DNA from: Asaia platycodi JCM 25414
GTDB lineage: Bacteria > Pseudomonadota > Alphaproteobacteria > Acetobacterales > Acetobacteraceae
Length of the DNA stretch: 64,000 bases
Assembly: GCF_000614545.1 (NCBI RefSeq)
Contig: NZ_BAKW01000001.1
Coordinates: 310,001-374,000 of the forward strand
Direction of reading: 5' to 3'
In this document: one piece after another, positions 8,299-17,468 of the stretch
Position numbering within the stretch: position 1 is the stretch's first letter
Layout: every line of letters begins with the position of its first letter
Position numbers and translations under genes: made by a program
Notes under the pieces: generated by a model
What the model saw: only the letters and a program-made list of their open reading frames with translations
Databases searched by the model: none
Told to the model about the DNA's origin: nothing

Positions 8299-10129
8299 AT
8301 GGATCAGTCTCTCGTTTACGCAGCGCATACCGGCCACGGTGATGGTGCTTCGTCCCAGTCTCCCGCATCACGTCCCAAGCTGGACCGTATTTTCAACGAT
8401 CCCGATGGCGTGGTTGAAGACGGCGTGCGCGGTGCGCTTCTCGCCCATCCCGATATCATCGTCGAGACAGCCAATCCGCGTGTCGTCAAGCGCGCGAAGA
8501 CCACGGGCCGACGCAAGGTCGGTGTGATCACGGGTGGCGGCTCGGGTCATGAGCTGCTTTCCTTGGATATGTCGGCACGGGCCTGCTGGATTCTGTGGCG
8601 ATCGGTGAGATCTTTTCCTCGCCGACGGCAGTGAGCTTCCTCGATGCGATGAAGGAAGCCGATACGGGCGCAGGCGTCGCCTGTCTCTTCGGCAATTATG
8701 CGGGTGACACGATGAATGTCCGCATGGCTGCGCGCGATGCGCAGCAGGCTGGCATCAAGGTCGAGACCGTGGTTGCAACCGACGACGTCGCCTCGGCCCC
8801 GGCCAGCGAAGCCGAGCGTCGTCGTGGCGTTGCCGGTGAAATCCTGATGTGGAAGGCCGGGGGCGCCCGCGCTGAAGAGGGCGGCTCGCTGGATGAAGTC
8901 ATCGCCGTGGCCCGCAAGGCCATTGCCAATACCCGCTCCATCGGTGTTGGTCTCACGCCCTGCACCATTGTCGCCAATGGTCACCCGAATTTCGCCATTG
9001 AGCTCGGCACGATGGAAGTCGGTATCGGCCATCACGGAGAACCCGGCGTATCGGTTCAGGAGCTTGGCCGCTCGCGCGACATCGCCAAGCTGATGCTCGA
9101 GCACATCCTGCCGGACCTGCCCTTCACCAAGGGCGATCGCGTGACGGTGCTGCTCTCGGGTCTGGGCGCCACCCCCATCATCGAACTCTATGTGCTTTAC
9201 GCCGATGTGGCCGATCTCTTGAAGGAGAAGGGCATCGAAGTGGCGCATCGCTTCGTCGGCAATCTCTTTACGTCGCTCGAAATGAAGGGAGCCACGCTGA
9301 CCGTTATGAAGACCGATGAGGAACTGGACCGCCTGATGGGTGCTCCGGCCGAATCCATCGGTCTGGTGCGCATCGGTGCCGGTGCTGCAGTTGCTCCTGC
9401 CGCTGAAGCCCCGACGGCCAAGGCCGATCCGGTCGAGGCTCTGGTCAAGACGGAGACGGGTGAAAAATACGTACCTAAGAGCGGCGTGCCTGTTGGTGAG
9501 ACCACCAAGGTCATTCCGGCTCTGGTCGATGCCATCGTCAAGGCGCGCGACTGGCTGAGCGAGATCGACGGCAAGATCGGTGATGGCGATCACGGCATCA
9601 ACATGGCCAAGGGTTTTGCCCGCTGTGGCGAGGCTCTGGGCGCCAATCCGCCGGTTATGGAAAAGGGTCTCGATGCTCTGTCCGACTCCCTGATGGCCGG
9701 TATCGGCGGCTCGATGGGCCCGCTTTATGGGCGCTTCTTTGAAGGCATGGCGATCCCGCTGCGTAATGTCGAGTTCCTCGACGGCAAGCTGTTCGCCCAG
9801 ATGCTTGACGGGGCGCTCGCGGGTATCAATAGCTCGGTAATGCCCGGGTGGGTGACAAGACCCTTGTCGATACGCTGCAACCCTCCGTCGAAGCGTTTCA
9901 CAAGGCTCTGGATGACGGTAAGTCGTTCGAACAGGCCCTGATTGCCATGTCGGAAGCGGCAGAGCGCGGCCGTGACTCCACGGTCGATCTAGTTGCCCGT
10001 ATCGGCCGCGCCAGCCGCTTGGGTGAGCGTTCACGCGGCGTGCTCGATGCCGGTGCCACCTCCTGCTGCCTGATCCTTCAGACCATTGCGAAAGAACTTG
10101 AGGCCCCGGCGCGCAAGCACAACGCCTGA
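8299..10129 (+). CDS. Dihydroxyacetone/erythrulose-type kinase, fused DhaK-DhaL, two frame breaks
   Basis: An ATP-dependent ketose kinase of about 610 residues after repair. The DhaK half carries GGGSGHE and the substrate-binding His in GIGHHGEPGV. An Ala/Pro-rich linker (near APAAEAPTAKADP) joins it to the DhaL half, which has the Asp cluster EIDGKIGDGDHGINM that binds Mg-ATP. Frame breaks lie near 8554 (one C missing, after which GHEPAFLGYVGTGLLDSV reads through) and near 9829 (one A missing, giving AGINKLGNARVGDKT). The next gene resembles erythritol/L-threitol dehydrogenase, so the substrate may be erythrulose rather than dihydroxyacetone; this is inferred from context. The ATG at 8299 (MDQSLVYAAH) is the likely start. 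Confidence 0.88.
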
Positions 10130-10158
10130 TCAGCTTCATTTCTGAAAGACCCAATACC

Positions 10159-11285
10159 ATGAACAACATCGTCACCCCCGATCTGGGCGCCCTGCAGAAA
10201 GAAGCAGTCAGCGTTACTCTGCCGACCAAGATGAATGCGGTTGTCGCCTACGAGCCTGGCGATTATCGCTGGGAAGAGGTGGATGTGCCCCGCGCTGGCC
10301 CCGACGACATCATCATTGAGGTCGAAGCGTTGGTATCTGTGCAGGCGATATCAAGTGCTTCCTAGGTGCACCGTCCTTCTGGGGCGACAAGGAGCAGCCG
10401 CGCTACGTCAAGCCGCCGATGATCCCGGGTCATGAATTCGTCGGTCGTGCCGTCGAGATCGGCGAGAACCTGCGCAGCCAGTACAAGATCGGTGATCGCC
10501 TGATCAGCGAGCAGATCGTTCCCTGCGACGATTGCCGCTACTGCAAGGGCGGTCAGTACTGGATGTGTGAACGTCACGACCTGTACGGCTTCCAGAACAA
10601 CACCAACGGCGCGATGGCGAAGTATATGCGCTTCCCCAAGACGTCGCGCACCCATCGTGTTCCTGAGAACATGCCGCTCGACGCCGCAGCCCTGATCGAG
10701 CCCTATGCCTGCTCCGTTCATGCTGTGAACCGCGCCAATATCCAGTTGGATGACGTGGTGGTTCTGGCCGGTGCCGGTACGCTGGGGCTGGGCATGGTGG
10801 GCGCCGCCCGCCTGAAGAACCCCAGCAAGCTGATCGTGCTCGACACCAAGCAGGACCGTCTGGATCTGGCCAAGAAATTCGGTGCGGATATCGTGATGAA
10901 CCCGCTCGAAGAAGACGTGGTGGCCAAGGTCAAGGAACTGACCGGCGGTTACGGCTGCGATGTCTATATCGAGGCGACGGGTCACCCTTCCAGCGTCCGT
11001 CAGGGCCTGCACATGATCCGCAAGCTTGGCCGTTTCGTTGAGTTCAGCGTGTTCGGTGATGAAGTGACCTGTGACTGGTCGATCATTTCCGACCGCAAGG
11101 AGCTGGACGTTCTGGGTTCTCATCTCGGCCCGTACTGCTACCCCTTCACCATCGCTGCCATTGCCGATGGTCGTCTGCCGGTCGAGGGCGTGGTGACCCA
11201 CACCCTGCCGCTGGACCAGTGGAAGGAAGGTTTCGATTTGATGAAAAAGGGCGACAAATCCATCAAGACGGTTCTGATCCCATAA
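10159..11285 (+). CDS. Zinc-dependent alcohol dehydrogenase, erythritol/L-threitol dehydrogenase-like, one frame break
   Basis: A medium-chain dehydrogenase of about 375 residues after repair. Visible features are the structural-zinc cysteines (PCDDCRYCKGGQYWMC), the catalytic-zinc region (GHEFVGRAVEIGE), the Rossmann motif VLAGAGTLGLGMVGAA and ATGHPSSVRQGLHMI. From memory it matches the mycobacterial erythritol/L-threitol dehydrogenase closely, for example in SEQIVPCDDCRYCK, RANIQLDDVVVLAGAGTLGL and GSHLGPYCYP. Family members oxidise the tetritol to erythrulose. The frame breaks near 10331, where one missing G truncates the catalytic cysteine region (expected EACGICAGDIKCF). It follows the kinase by 29 bases, so dehydrogenase and kinase probably act in sequence. 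A hairpin terminator follows. Confidence 0.85.
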
Positions 11286-11308
11286 GATCGGCCCTCTCGC
11301 AGGTCAGA

Positions 11309-11338
11309 AAGGCGGCTCCGAAAGGGGCCGCCTTTTTT
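11309..11338 (+). terminator. Rho-independent terminator after the dehydrogenase
   Basis: A GC-rich hairpin (AAGGCGGCTCC, loop GAAA, GGGGCCGCCTT) runs directly into six T. It lies 24 bases after the dehydrogenase stop. It also lies just beyond the end of the leftward PhzF-like gene and may serve both. Confidence 0.8.
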
Positions 11339-11341
11339 CGT

Positions 11342-12177
11342 TCAGATCGAAAGCGTGCCTTTGATATTGTGGATAACGGCCCCGCCGATCCAGATTGTGT
11401 CGCCTTCGCGCTCGACGACGATGCGGCCATTGCGTCCGAGCGCAGAACCCTGACATGCGATGTAGCGTGAGGGGGCCATGTTCTTCTCCATCAGCCATTG
11501 GGCGATGGCCGCATTGAGACTGCCTGTCACGGGGTCTTCAAAGCCTTGTCTGCCTCCGGCAAAGGCCCGTAGTTCGAATTGCGCCTCACTGCCCTCGGGG
11601 CAGGCGCCCACGACACCATATTGAGCGTTACCAATGATCTGCCAGTTCGGACAGATATCGCGCACGCTTTGCTGGTCCTGTAGATGCAGAACCTGCCAGC
11701 CGGGACCGTTATCTCCCCATGCGGCATCGAGCACCTTGTCGGGTGTCAGATTGAGCGCGGCGAGGGCCTGGGCATATTCTGCCGCACTCAGCGCGCCGCT
11801 TTTCCGTCTGGGAGGTGCTGCGAAAGCAAGGCGATTATCCTGCACTTTTACCCGCACGAGACCCACACCGCATTCCTGCACGATCATGCCTTCATGGCTG
11901 TTGCCGGGCAGCGCAGCCCAGACCGAAGCCGTGCCGAGTGTCGGATGCCCCGCAAAGGGAAGCTCTTCCGACGGGGTGAAGATACGCACGCGATAGGACG
12001 CTTCAGGCGTTGTCGGGCGCAGCAGAAACGTCGTTTCGCTCAGATTGGTCCAGTTGGCGATGCGCGCATCATGGCGTCGCTCAGATGGTCGGCGCCGGTG
12101 ATGACGGCCAGGGGGTTGCCGCTAAACGGCTCCTGGGCAAACACATCGACCTGCCAGAATGCGTGGTCGCTCGTCAT
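11342..12177 (-). CDS. PhzF-family isomerase/epimerase, one frame break
   Basis: A PhzF-fold protein of about 278 residues after repair. Its N-terminus WQVDVFAQEPFSGNPLAVI carries the family's conserved Asn-Pro, and TPSEELPFAGHPTLG contains the usual catalytic Glu region and GHPTLG motif. The C-terminal half has DPVTGSLNAAIAQWL. Relatives are isomerases of small metabolites such as the phenazine precursor, but most have no known substrate. No other phenazine gene is nearby. The frame breaks near 12065, where one base is missing between MMRA and IANWTNLSETTFLL. The start at 12177 has a good ribosome binding site (CAGGAG). Confidence 0.87.
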
Positions 12178-12310
12178 GTTTACTCCTGCTTTCTGATGAA
12201 TATTTGGAGATCGTAACAGACAAAGCGTTGCAGGGGCATCGGGCGCCGAAAAATGCCACAAATCGCCGCGATAGCCGCTCCATGCCATCGCTCGAGAGGG
12301 AGCCAGCCCG

Positions 12311-13650
12311 ATGACACGTAATGCCCGTATCAAGCTGCCGCTGGCCCGGCTGTCTCTGCTCGCGGTTGTTCTCGCTCCTCTGCCTGCGGCTCACGCTGCG
12401 GCGGGCAAGGTGCTGACGGGTCTATCGGCCCTGCGTGAGCGAGGCGTGGCCTTTCATGTGCAGAACACCAACGAGATGCAGGCCATGTTGAACGACCCAA
12501 CGCCGTCGCATGAAAAGGGCGTTGGCAATGTAGGTATCGTGACCTACGGCAACGATATCGACTGGGAGCGTCTGGCCGGACTGTCCGGCGTCTCGACGCA
12601 TATCGTGCTTGCGAGCGGTTATGGCGCGCCGACAAGCCGCAAATTCGGCGATCATCTGACCCCAAGCCAGGCGACCTATGGTGGGGTCGGCAACGTCGTG
12701 ATCCATCTCGTATCGGCCTATATCGAGCGTTCGATGTTCTATGACCATCTCAATGCAGCAGTAGGGCGCATGACCTTCCTGTCCGATTTCTCCGCCAATC
12801 CGCTCTACTGCAATTTCATGAATGCCGCTTTCTGCGGCAATCCAAGAGCGGCGAGCGATAATACGGCCCATGCGGCGTTTCCTACGGCAACCTGGGGCGC
12901 GCGGTTCAGGGTACAGATCAGTGAGGCGCTTCAGCTTCAGTCGGGAGTCTATTTCACGCAGGCTGCGTCGCAATATGCGCTGTCGCAAATGCGAAGTGGC
13001 TTCAAGTTCAATGGCGCGACCATCGATGGAGAAGCCATTCCGCTTGAGCTCGCCTGGGCGCGCATGCGGGTAAGGGGGGTACGCTGCCGGGCCATTACAA
13101 GCTCGGCGCTGTTTACGATACAGCACCTCATACCAGCCTGTTCGAAGACCACGATGGTGAGATACTTGGTCTGACGGGTGCGCCTGCACGTGTTGTCGAT
13201 GGATCGTGGTCAGCATGGGTTCTGGCCGATCAACAGCTGCTGCACTTCGCGGGGCGTGGCCCCGATGCGGGCCTGACGATACTGGCGAGCGCGTACTGGA
13301 ATAACCCGCGCACGGCGCTCAGGGCGGCGCAATATTCCGTCGGTATAATGGTCCGCGGGCTGATACGTCAGCGCCCGCAGGACATGTTCGCTATCAACAT
13401 GGCCTATACCCGCATCGCCCATCACGTCACTCGCGCGCAGCGGCGCCAGGCGGCACAGCAGAAGCCCGGCAGCGCTTCGACGCCTCTGGTGCAGCAAGAT
13501 GCGCTGATTATCGAGGCGTTGTACCAGATCCATCTGATGCGCGGCATCACGGTGGCGCCAGATCTACAATATTACGTCCATCCGAACGCGCAGCGTAACC
13601 TGCGCAATCAATGGATGCTTGGGGTCAAGACCCAGATCGAATTCATCTGA
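12311..13650 (+). CDS. Carbohydrate-selective porin OprB family, one frame break
   Basis: An outer-membrane porin of about 446 residues after repair. The N-terminus is a signal peptide ending near PLPAAHA. Family features include GVAFHVQNTNEMQAML, the AGRMTFLSDF-like segment AAVGRMTFLSDFSANPLYC and a C-terminus ending in a beta strand with aromatic Phe (TQIEFI). OprB porins pass sugars and polyols. Such genes are common in acetic acid bacteria, whose periplasmic dehydrogenases need substrate flow. The frame breaks near 13060 (one base missing before HAGKGGTLPGHYKLG). The start ATG is at 12311. Confidence 0.85.
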
Positions 13651-13728
13651 CCGCAGCCAGATTCGCGTCTGTCGCGCGCTGTCGCGTGACGCAAAAGGCA
13701 CAGTTCGGGTCCGAGTTAAGAAAGATTT

Positions 13729-13743
13729 TAAGAATCGTTTGCA
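13729..13743. promoter_or_regulatory. Candidate Fur box upstream of the siderophore receptor
   Basis: TAAGAATCGTTTGCA matches the 15-base form TGAGAATCATTCTCA at 11 positions. It lies about 170 bases upstream of the receptor start, in a promoter-like A+T-rich stretch. It suits iron control of a TonB-dependent receptor but rests on likeness alone. Confidence 0.4.
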
Positions 13744-13912
13744 TCTGTGCGTAACATGACGGTAACACCGCCGGCGAAGACGCGCCCGAGCGTTGTCATG
13801 TAATAGTTTGTCATTTTATCGAATTTCAAAGAGATATTTGAATGATGACAAAACATTTCAAAGTTATCGGGCGATGGTCTTTGGATTTGAAACCGGAAAA
13901 GTGGTGAAATCT

Positions 13913-16240
13913 ATGCCAGAAGATTACGGATGCCGTTCTGACCATCAGCCATCGCGTGACGAAACACTGTCTTCATCTCGTGAAATGTCGAGAAAGCAGA
14001 AACGTCTTCTTCTTCTGGCACTGACGGCGGGTGTCGGTCTGGGGGGCGCCGAAGAGGCCGAGGCGCAGGAAAAGACTCCGGCTGACACGAAGACGACCGA
14101 AAGCTCGACCATGCAGCTGCCTGCGGTCAAGGTGCGCGGCGCGACGCCGGTCAACACCATGAACACCAACACTACGTCGCTCGATATCGGTCGCATGCCC
14201 GCCACAGTGCGTGAAACACCGCAGACGATCAGCGTCGTGCCCAAGCAGCTGATCGAAGAGCAGCGCGTCTTCACACTCGATCAGGCGCTCGCAAACGTGC
14301 CCGGCATCACCATGTCTGCCGGTGAAGGCAATGGCGGCATGAGCGGCGACCAGTTCCGCATCCGTGGCCAGCAGGCGCGTGGTGATATTTACGAAGACGG
14401 TCTGCGTGATTTCGGTAATTACGTCCGTGACGTCTACAACACCGAGAGCGTCGAGGTCGTCAAAGGCCCCTCCGGCCAGTATTTCGGCGCGGGCAATGTG
14501 GGCGGCGTGATCAATCAGACGCTCAAGAAGGCGCATCTGGGCAAGTCATTCGGCGCCGATCAGTCTTTTGGCAGCGGCATGCAGTATCGCGGTTCCGCCG
14601 ATGCGAATTATGGCATCAACGCTCATACGGCTCTGCGTGTTAACGGCATGTATAACCAGCAGATGGTGGCCGACCGCAACAATGTGCGCACCGATCGCTA
14701 CGGCGCTGCGGCCGATCTCGGCGTCGGGCTCGGTACCAAAAATACCTGGCACCTGAATTATCAATGGCTCGGCAGCCGTGGCCGCCCCGATTATGGCGTG
14801 CCCATGATCCAGACCGGTACGACATTCCGTCCGATAACCGAACGGGGCCTTGCACGCGACACCAATTATTCGCGGAATTTCGATCGTGATAGCGGCAATG
14901 TGCATATGGTCACGTCCAAATTCTCGTCGCAGATCGCAAAATGGCTCACTCTCTCCAACGATACGCGCTATTCGCATTACACCCGTGATTTCGCAGCGAC
15001 CAATCCGGCCGCCTGCTCCGGAGCCTGTGCGACGGCTTTCCTCGCGGGCAGGAATCCGGCTCTGACCTATGGCGCCGGTGGCGGCATGGCGTATGAGCAG
15101 GCAGGCTGGGGCGTGCAGAACGTCACGATGGGCCATTCCAAATTCAAGACGGCCTTCCTGCATCACGATGTGCGCGCTGGTGTGGATATCAACTATACAA
15201 AAGACGATCGCGTCTATGGCACCTATATCAACCGGACCAACAACCAGCTGATCCGTACGCCGCAATTCGAATATCCCGGCACGCAGATCACCTATCCGGC
15301 TTCGGGCGGACGTACGTCCGATTTCCGCGATCTCGGCTTGTTCCTTGCCGACAAGATCAACCTGACCAAGCAGGTTTCGGTCTATGGCACGGTGCGTTGG
15401 GACAGCTATCGCGCGACCTACTGGAGTGCCGCTGCGGCCGCGCAGGGAGTGCAGAAGCAGAGCTCGAACAAGTTCAGCCCCTCTGCCAGCCTGATGTACG
15501 AACCGTTCGAGAACGCGACGTTCTACTTCACCTTTGCGCAGTCTTATAAGCCAGTCGGCACCGATGTGTCGTCCCTGACGGCGAGCTCTACCGGTATCAG
15601 CGATGTTGCGACGAACGGTCGTGATCTCAAGCCTCAGCGCAGCGATCTGTATGAGCTTGGTGGCAAGGCCGACTTCCTGAACAAGAAGCTGGGTGTCACG
15701 GCGGCGATCTTCCAGATCGAGCAGAACAACTCCTTCACGTATGACGATTTCGGACAGATCGTCACGGGCTTCTCGGATGCAGGTTCCGGTCGTCGGACGC
15801 GCGGACTGGAAGTGAGCGCGACCGGCAAGATCACGAATGACTGGGAGATCTATACGTCCTACGCCTATATGGGCGGCAAGGTGACGCATAGCGCTGCCTA
15901 TCGTAACAACAAGGCGCCTCAGCTTCCTGCCAACAGCCTGTCGGTATGGAGCACCTATAACCTCTCCCGCCTCGTGCTGAAGCCTACCCAAGGAAAGCTC
16001 TCGGCTGGCGGCGGCGTTCAGTACTCCTCGGGTTACTGGGCAAACGAGGCTAATACGGCCCGCATGCCTGATAATGTGTCGCTCAATGCGATGCTCTCAT
16101 ATGACTATGAGCGCTATCATGTGCAGTTCAATGCGAACAACCTGACCAACCACCTCAACTATGCGTCTGCCTTCTCTGCATCCCGTGCTGTGCCGCTTTC
16201 GGGCCGCACCTTCCTCGGGTCGATCGGGCTGCGATTCTGA
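13913..16240 (+). CDS. TonB-dependent siderophore receptor
   Basis: An outer-membrane receptor of about 775 residues, frame intact. After a signal region (LLLLALTAGVGLGGAEEAEA, cleavage near AEAQ) come a TonB-box-like stretch (LPAVKVRG), the plug domain (MPATVRETPQTISVVPKQLI, IRGQQARGDIYEDGLRDFG) and a 22-strand barrel ending in Phe (FLGSIGLRF). It belongs to the FhuE/FpvA-like siderophore receptor group and has no N-terminal signalling (STN) domain. Its likely partners are TonB-ExbBD at 3.3-5.4 kb. The start is uncertain: 13913 (MPEDYG) and 13985 (MSRKQKR) are both possible, and the latter gives a standard signal peptide. The ligand is unknown. Confidence 0.9.
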   Translation: MPEDYGCRSDHQPSRDETLSSSREMSRKQKRLLLLALTAGVGLGGAEEAEAQEKTPADTKTTESSTMQLPAVKVRGATPVNTMNTNTTSLDIGRMPATVRETPQTISVVPKQLIEEQRVFTLDQALANVPGITMSAGEGNGGMSGDQFRIRGQQARGDIYEDGLRDFGNYVRDVYNTESVEVVKGPSGQYFGAGNVGGVINQTLKKAHLGKSFGADQSFGSGMQYRGSADANYGINAHTALRVNGMYNQQMVADRNNVRTDRYGAAADLGVGLGTKNTWHLNYQWLGSRGRPDYGVPMIQTGTTFRPITERGLARDTNYSRNFDRDSGNVHMVTSKFSSQIAKWLTLSNDTRYSHYTRDFAATNPAACSGACATAFLAGRNPALTYGAGGGMAYEQAGWGVQNVTMGHSKFKTAFLHHDVRAGVDINYTKDDRVYGTYINRTNNQLIRTPQFEYPGTQITYPASGGRTSDFRDLGLFLADKINLTKQVSVYGTVRWDSYRATYWSAAAAAQGVQKQSSNKFSPSASLMYEPFENATFYFTFAQSYKPVGTDVSSLTASSTGISDVATNGRDLKPQRSDLYELGGKADFLNKKLGVTAAIFQIEQNNSFTYDDFGQIVTGFSDAGSGRRTRGLEVSATGKITNDWEIYTSYAYMGGKVTHSAAYRNNKAPQLPANSLSVWSTYNLSRLVLKPTQGKLSAGGGVQYSSGYWANEANTARMPDNVSLNAMLSYDYERYHVQFNANNLTNHLNYASAFSASRAVPLSGRTFLGSIGLRF

Positions 16241-16382
16241 GGTGCGGGGCACGGCTCGATACGGGTCCCTGCGTGGCGGGAGGGGGATAAACTCCCTTCT
16301 CGTACCGCTTTTTATTGTGCCGGTGGTCCCTTGCCCGAAGCCGGGCGCCTGAGCCTGCCGAAACTCGCGGAGTTCTCTCCTG

Positions 16383-16898
16383 ATGCCTGTTGCTGCGCCT
16401 GCTCTCGATGAACGTCTCAAGGCTGAGCTTTATCTCGCGCAATGGCATCTCGACCGTGGAGCGGTTCAGGAAGCCTATCGTCTATTCGTGCAGGCGGCTC
16501 AGTCACGCCACCCGACAGCGCTCAACATGCTCGGGCGCGCTTATGAGCGGGGCTGGGGTGTGCCGCGTGATGTCGAACTGGCGCGGATTCTGTTCGAGGC
16601 GGCGGCCGACGGCGGCGAGGGCTGGGCCTACTACAACCTTGCCGATCTCTATCTGATGGGTGACGGCGTGACCCGCGACAAGGCCCATGCCCATGCGCAT
16701 TATGTCGAGGCAGCGCGCCATGGGGTCAGCAAGGCCTTCAACATGCTCGGCCTGCTTCACGAAGAAGGTTACGGCTCAGTCGTAGCCAACCACGATTACG
16801 CCCGCCATTATTTCGAGGCTGGAAGCGCCTGCGGTGATGACGCTGCCAGGATCAACCTTGACAGGCTGAAGCAGCAAGCCTCACGACCCCTCGTCTGA
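16383..16898 (+). CDS. Sel1-repeat protein
   Basis: A 171-residue all-helical protein with about four Sel1-like repeats, for example ALNMLGRAYERGWGVPRD, YYNLADLYLMGDGVTRD and AFNMLGLLHEEGYG. No signal peptide is visible, so it is probably cytoplasmic. Sel1 proteins act as binding scaffolds. Small Sel1 genes occur next to TonB-dependent receptor and PiuC genes in other proteobacteria, which fits this position right after the receptor. The exact role is unknown. GGAG ten bases before the ATG may serve as the ribosome binding site. Confidence 0.85.
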   Translation: MPVAAPALDERLKAELYLAQWHLDRGAVQEAYRLFVQAAQSRHPTALNMLGRAYERGWGVPRDVELARILFEAAADGGEGWAYYNLADLYLMGDGVTRDKAHAHAHYVEAARHGVSKAFNMLGLLHEEGYGSVVANHDYARHYFEAGSACGDDAARINLDRLKQQASRPLV

Positions 16899-16945
16899 AT
16901 GGATCAGCTGAAATCCTCAGAAATCAGAGCCGTAACAGGTGTCGT

Positions 16946-17230
16946 TCAGTTGACCGAAGCTTCCTTGCGCTCACCCATGGCGAAGGCTTTCAGAATGGAC
17001 TCTGCGAGGAGTTTGGCAGCTTTCGGCGTCAATCGGAGATGTGCGGTCGGGGCAATGACAATTTCATTACCATGAGGGCGCTCAGCTGCGAGTGTCACCG
17101 TGATAATGCCACCGACATGCCCATAGACAGGCACGTTATCGGCAAAGATGATCGGCGCTGACTCGGCGTTGAGCGATGCGATGCCCTGTGCAATCTGGTG
17201 CAGGATCTTGTCTGAATTATTGTCTGCCAT
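16946..17230 (-). CDS. Small conserved hypothetical protein
   Basis: A 94-residue protein without signal peptide or membrane helix. It has a beta-rich middle (PIIFADNVPVYGHVGGIITV) and a C-terminal helix (LTPKAAKLLAESILKAFAMG). The layout loosely recalls DUF3467-type proteins, which share a strand-rich body and an end helix of the 'PxxAKxLLxxL' type, but I cannot confirm this. It is convergent with the Sel1 gene. Coding quality looks real: no stop, sensible composition and a possible ribosome binding site (AGAGG). Confidence 0.6.
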   Translation of the reverse strand: MADNNSDKILHQIAQGIASLNAESAPIIFADNVPVYGHVGGIITVTLAAERPHGNEIVIAPTAHLRLTPKAAKLLAESILKAFAMGERKEASVN

Positions 17231-17468
17231 TTGCAGAATGCCTCTGGATATTTGAGAAATGCGGCTGATCGAGCCGAAAATGTTACAACAAGAAGAGGCT
17301 CACAATTTTTGCGACCGCAGGACGGGTTTCCGAAGATCATTCGCAACCTCGACTTACCTGCATACGTGACGTGTCCGGCATCCCACAAGGCCAAGTTTGA
17401 AGAATATCCATAATGTGAGCATTATGGATCTGTCATGTACTGATGCCGCACGTCGTTGCAGCCTGTCG

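Noticed and set aside
8547..10229. A 560-codon open frame on the minus strand
   Set aside because: It lies opposite the kinase gene, has no recognisable domain and arises from GC-rich codon bias.
14546..15991. A 481-codon open frame on the minus strand
   Set aside because: It is antisense to the well-supported siderophore receptor and shows no protein family features.
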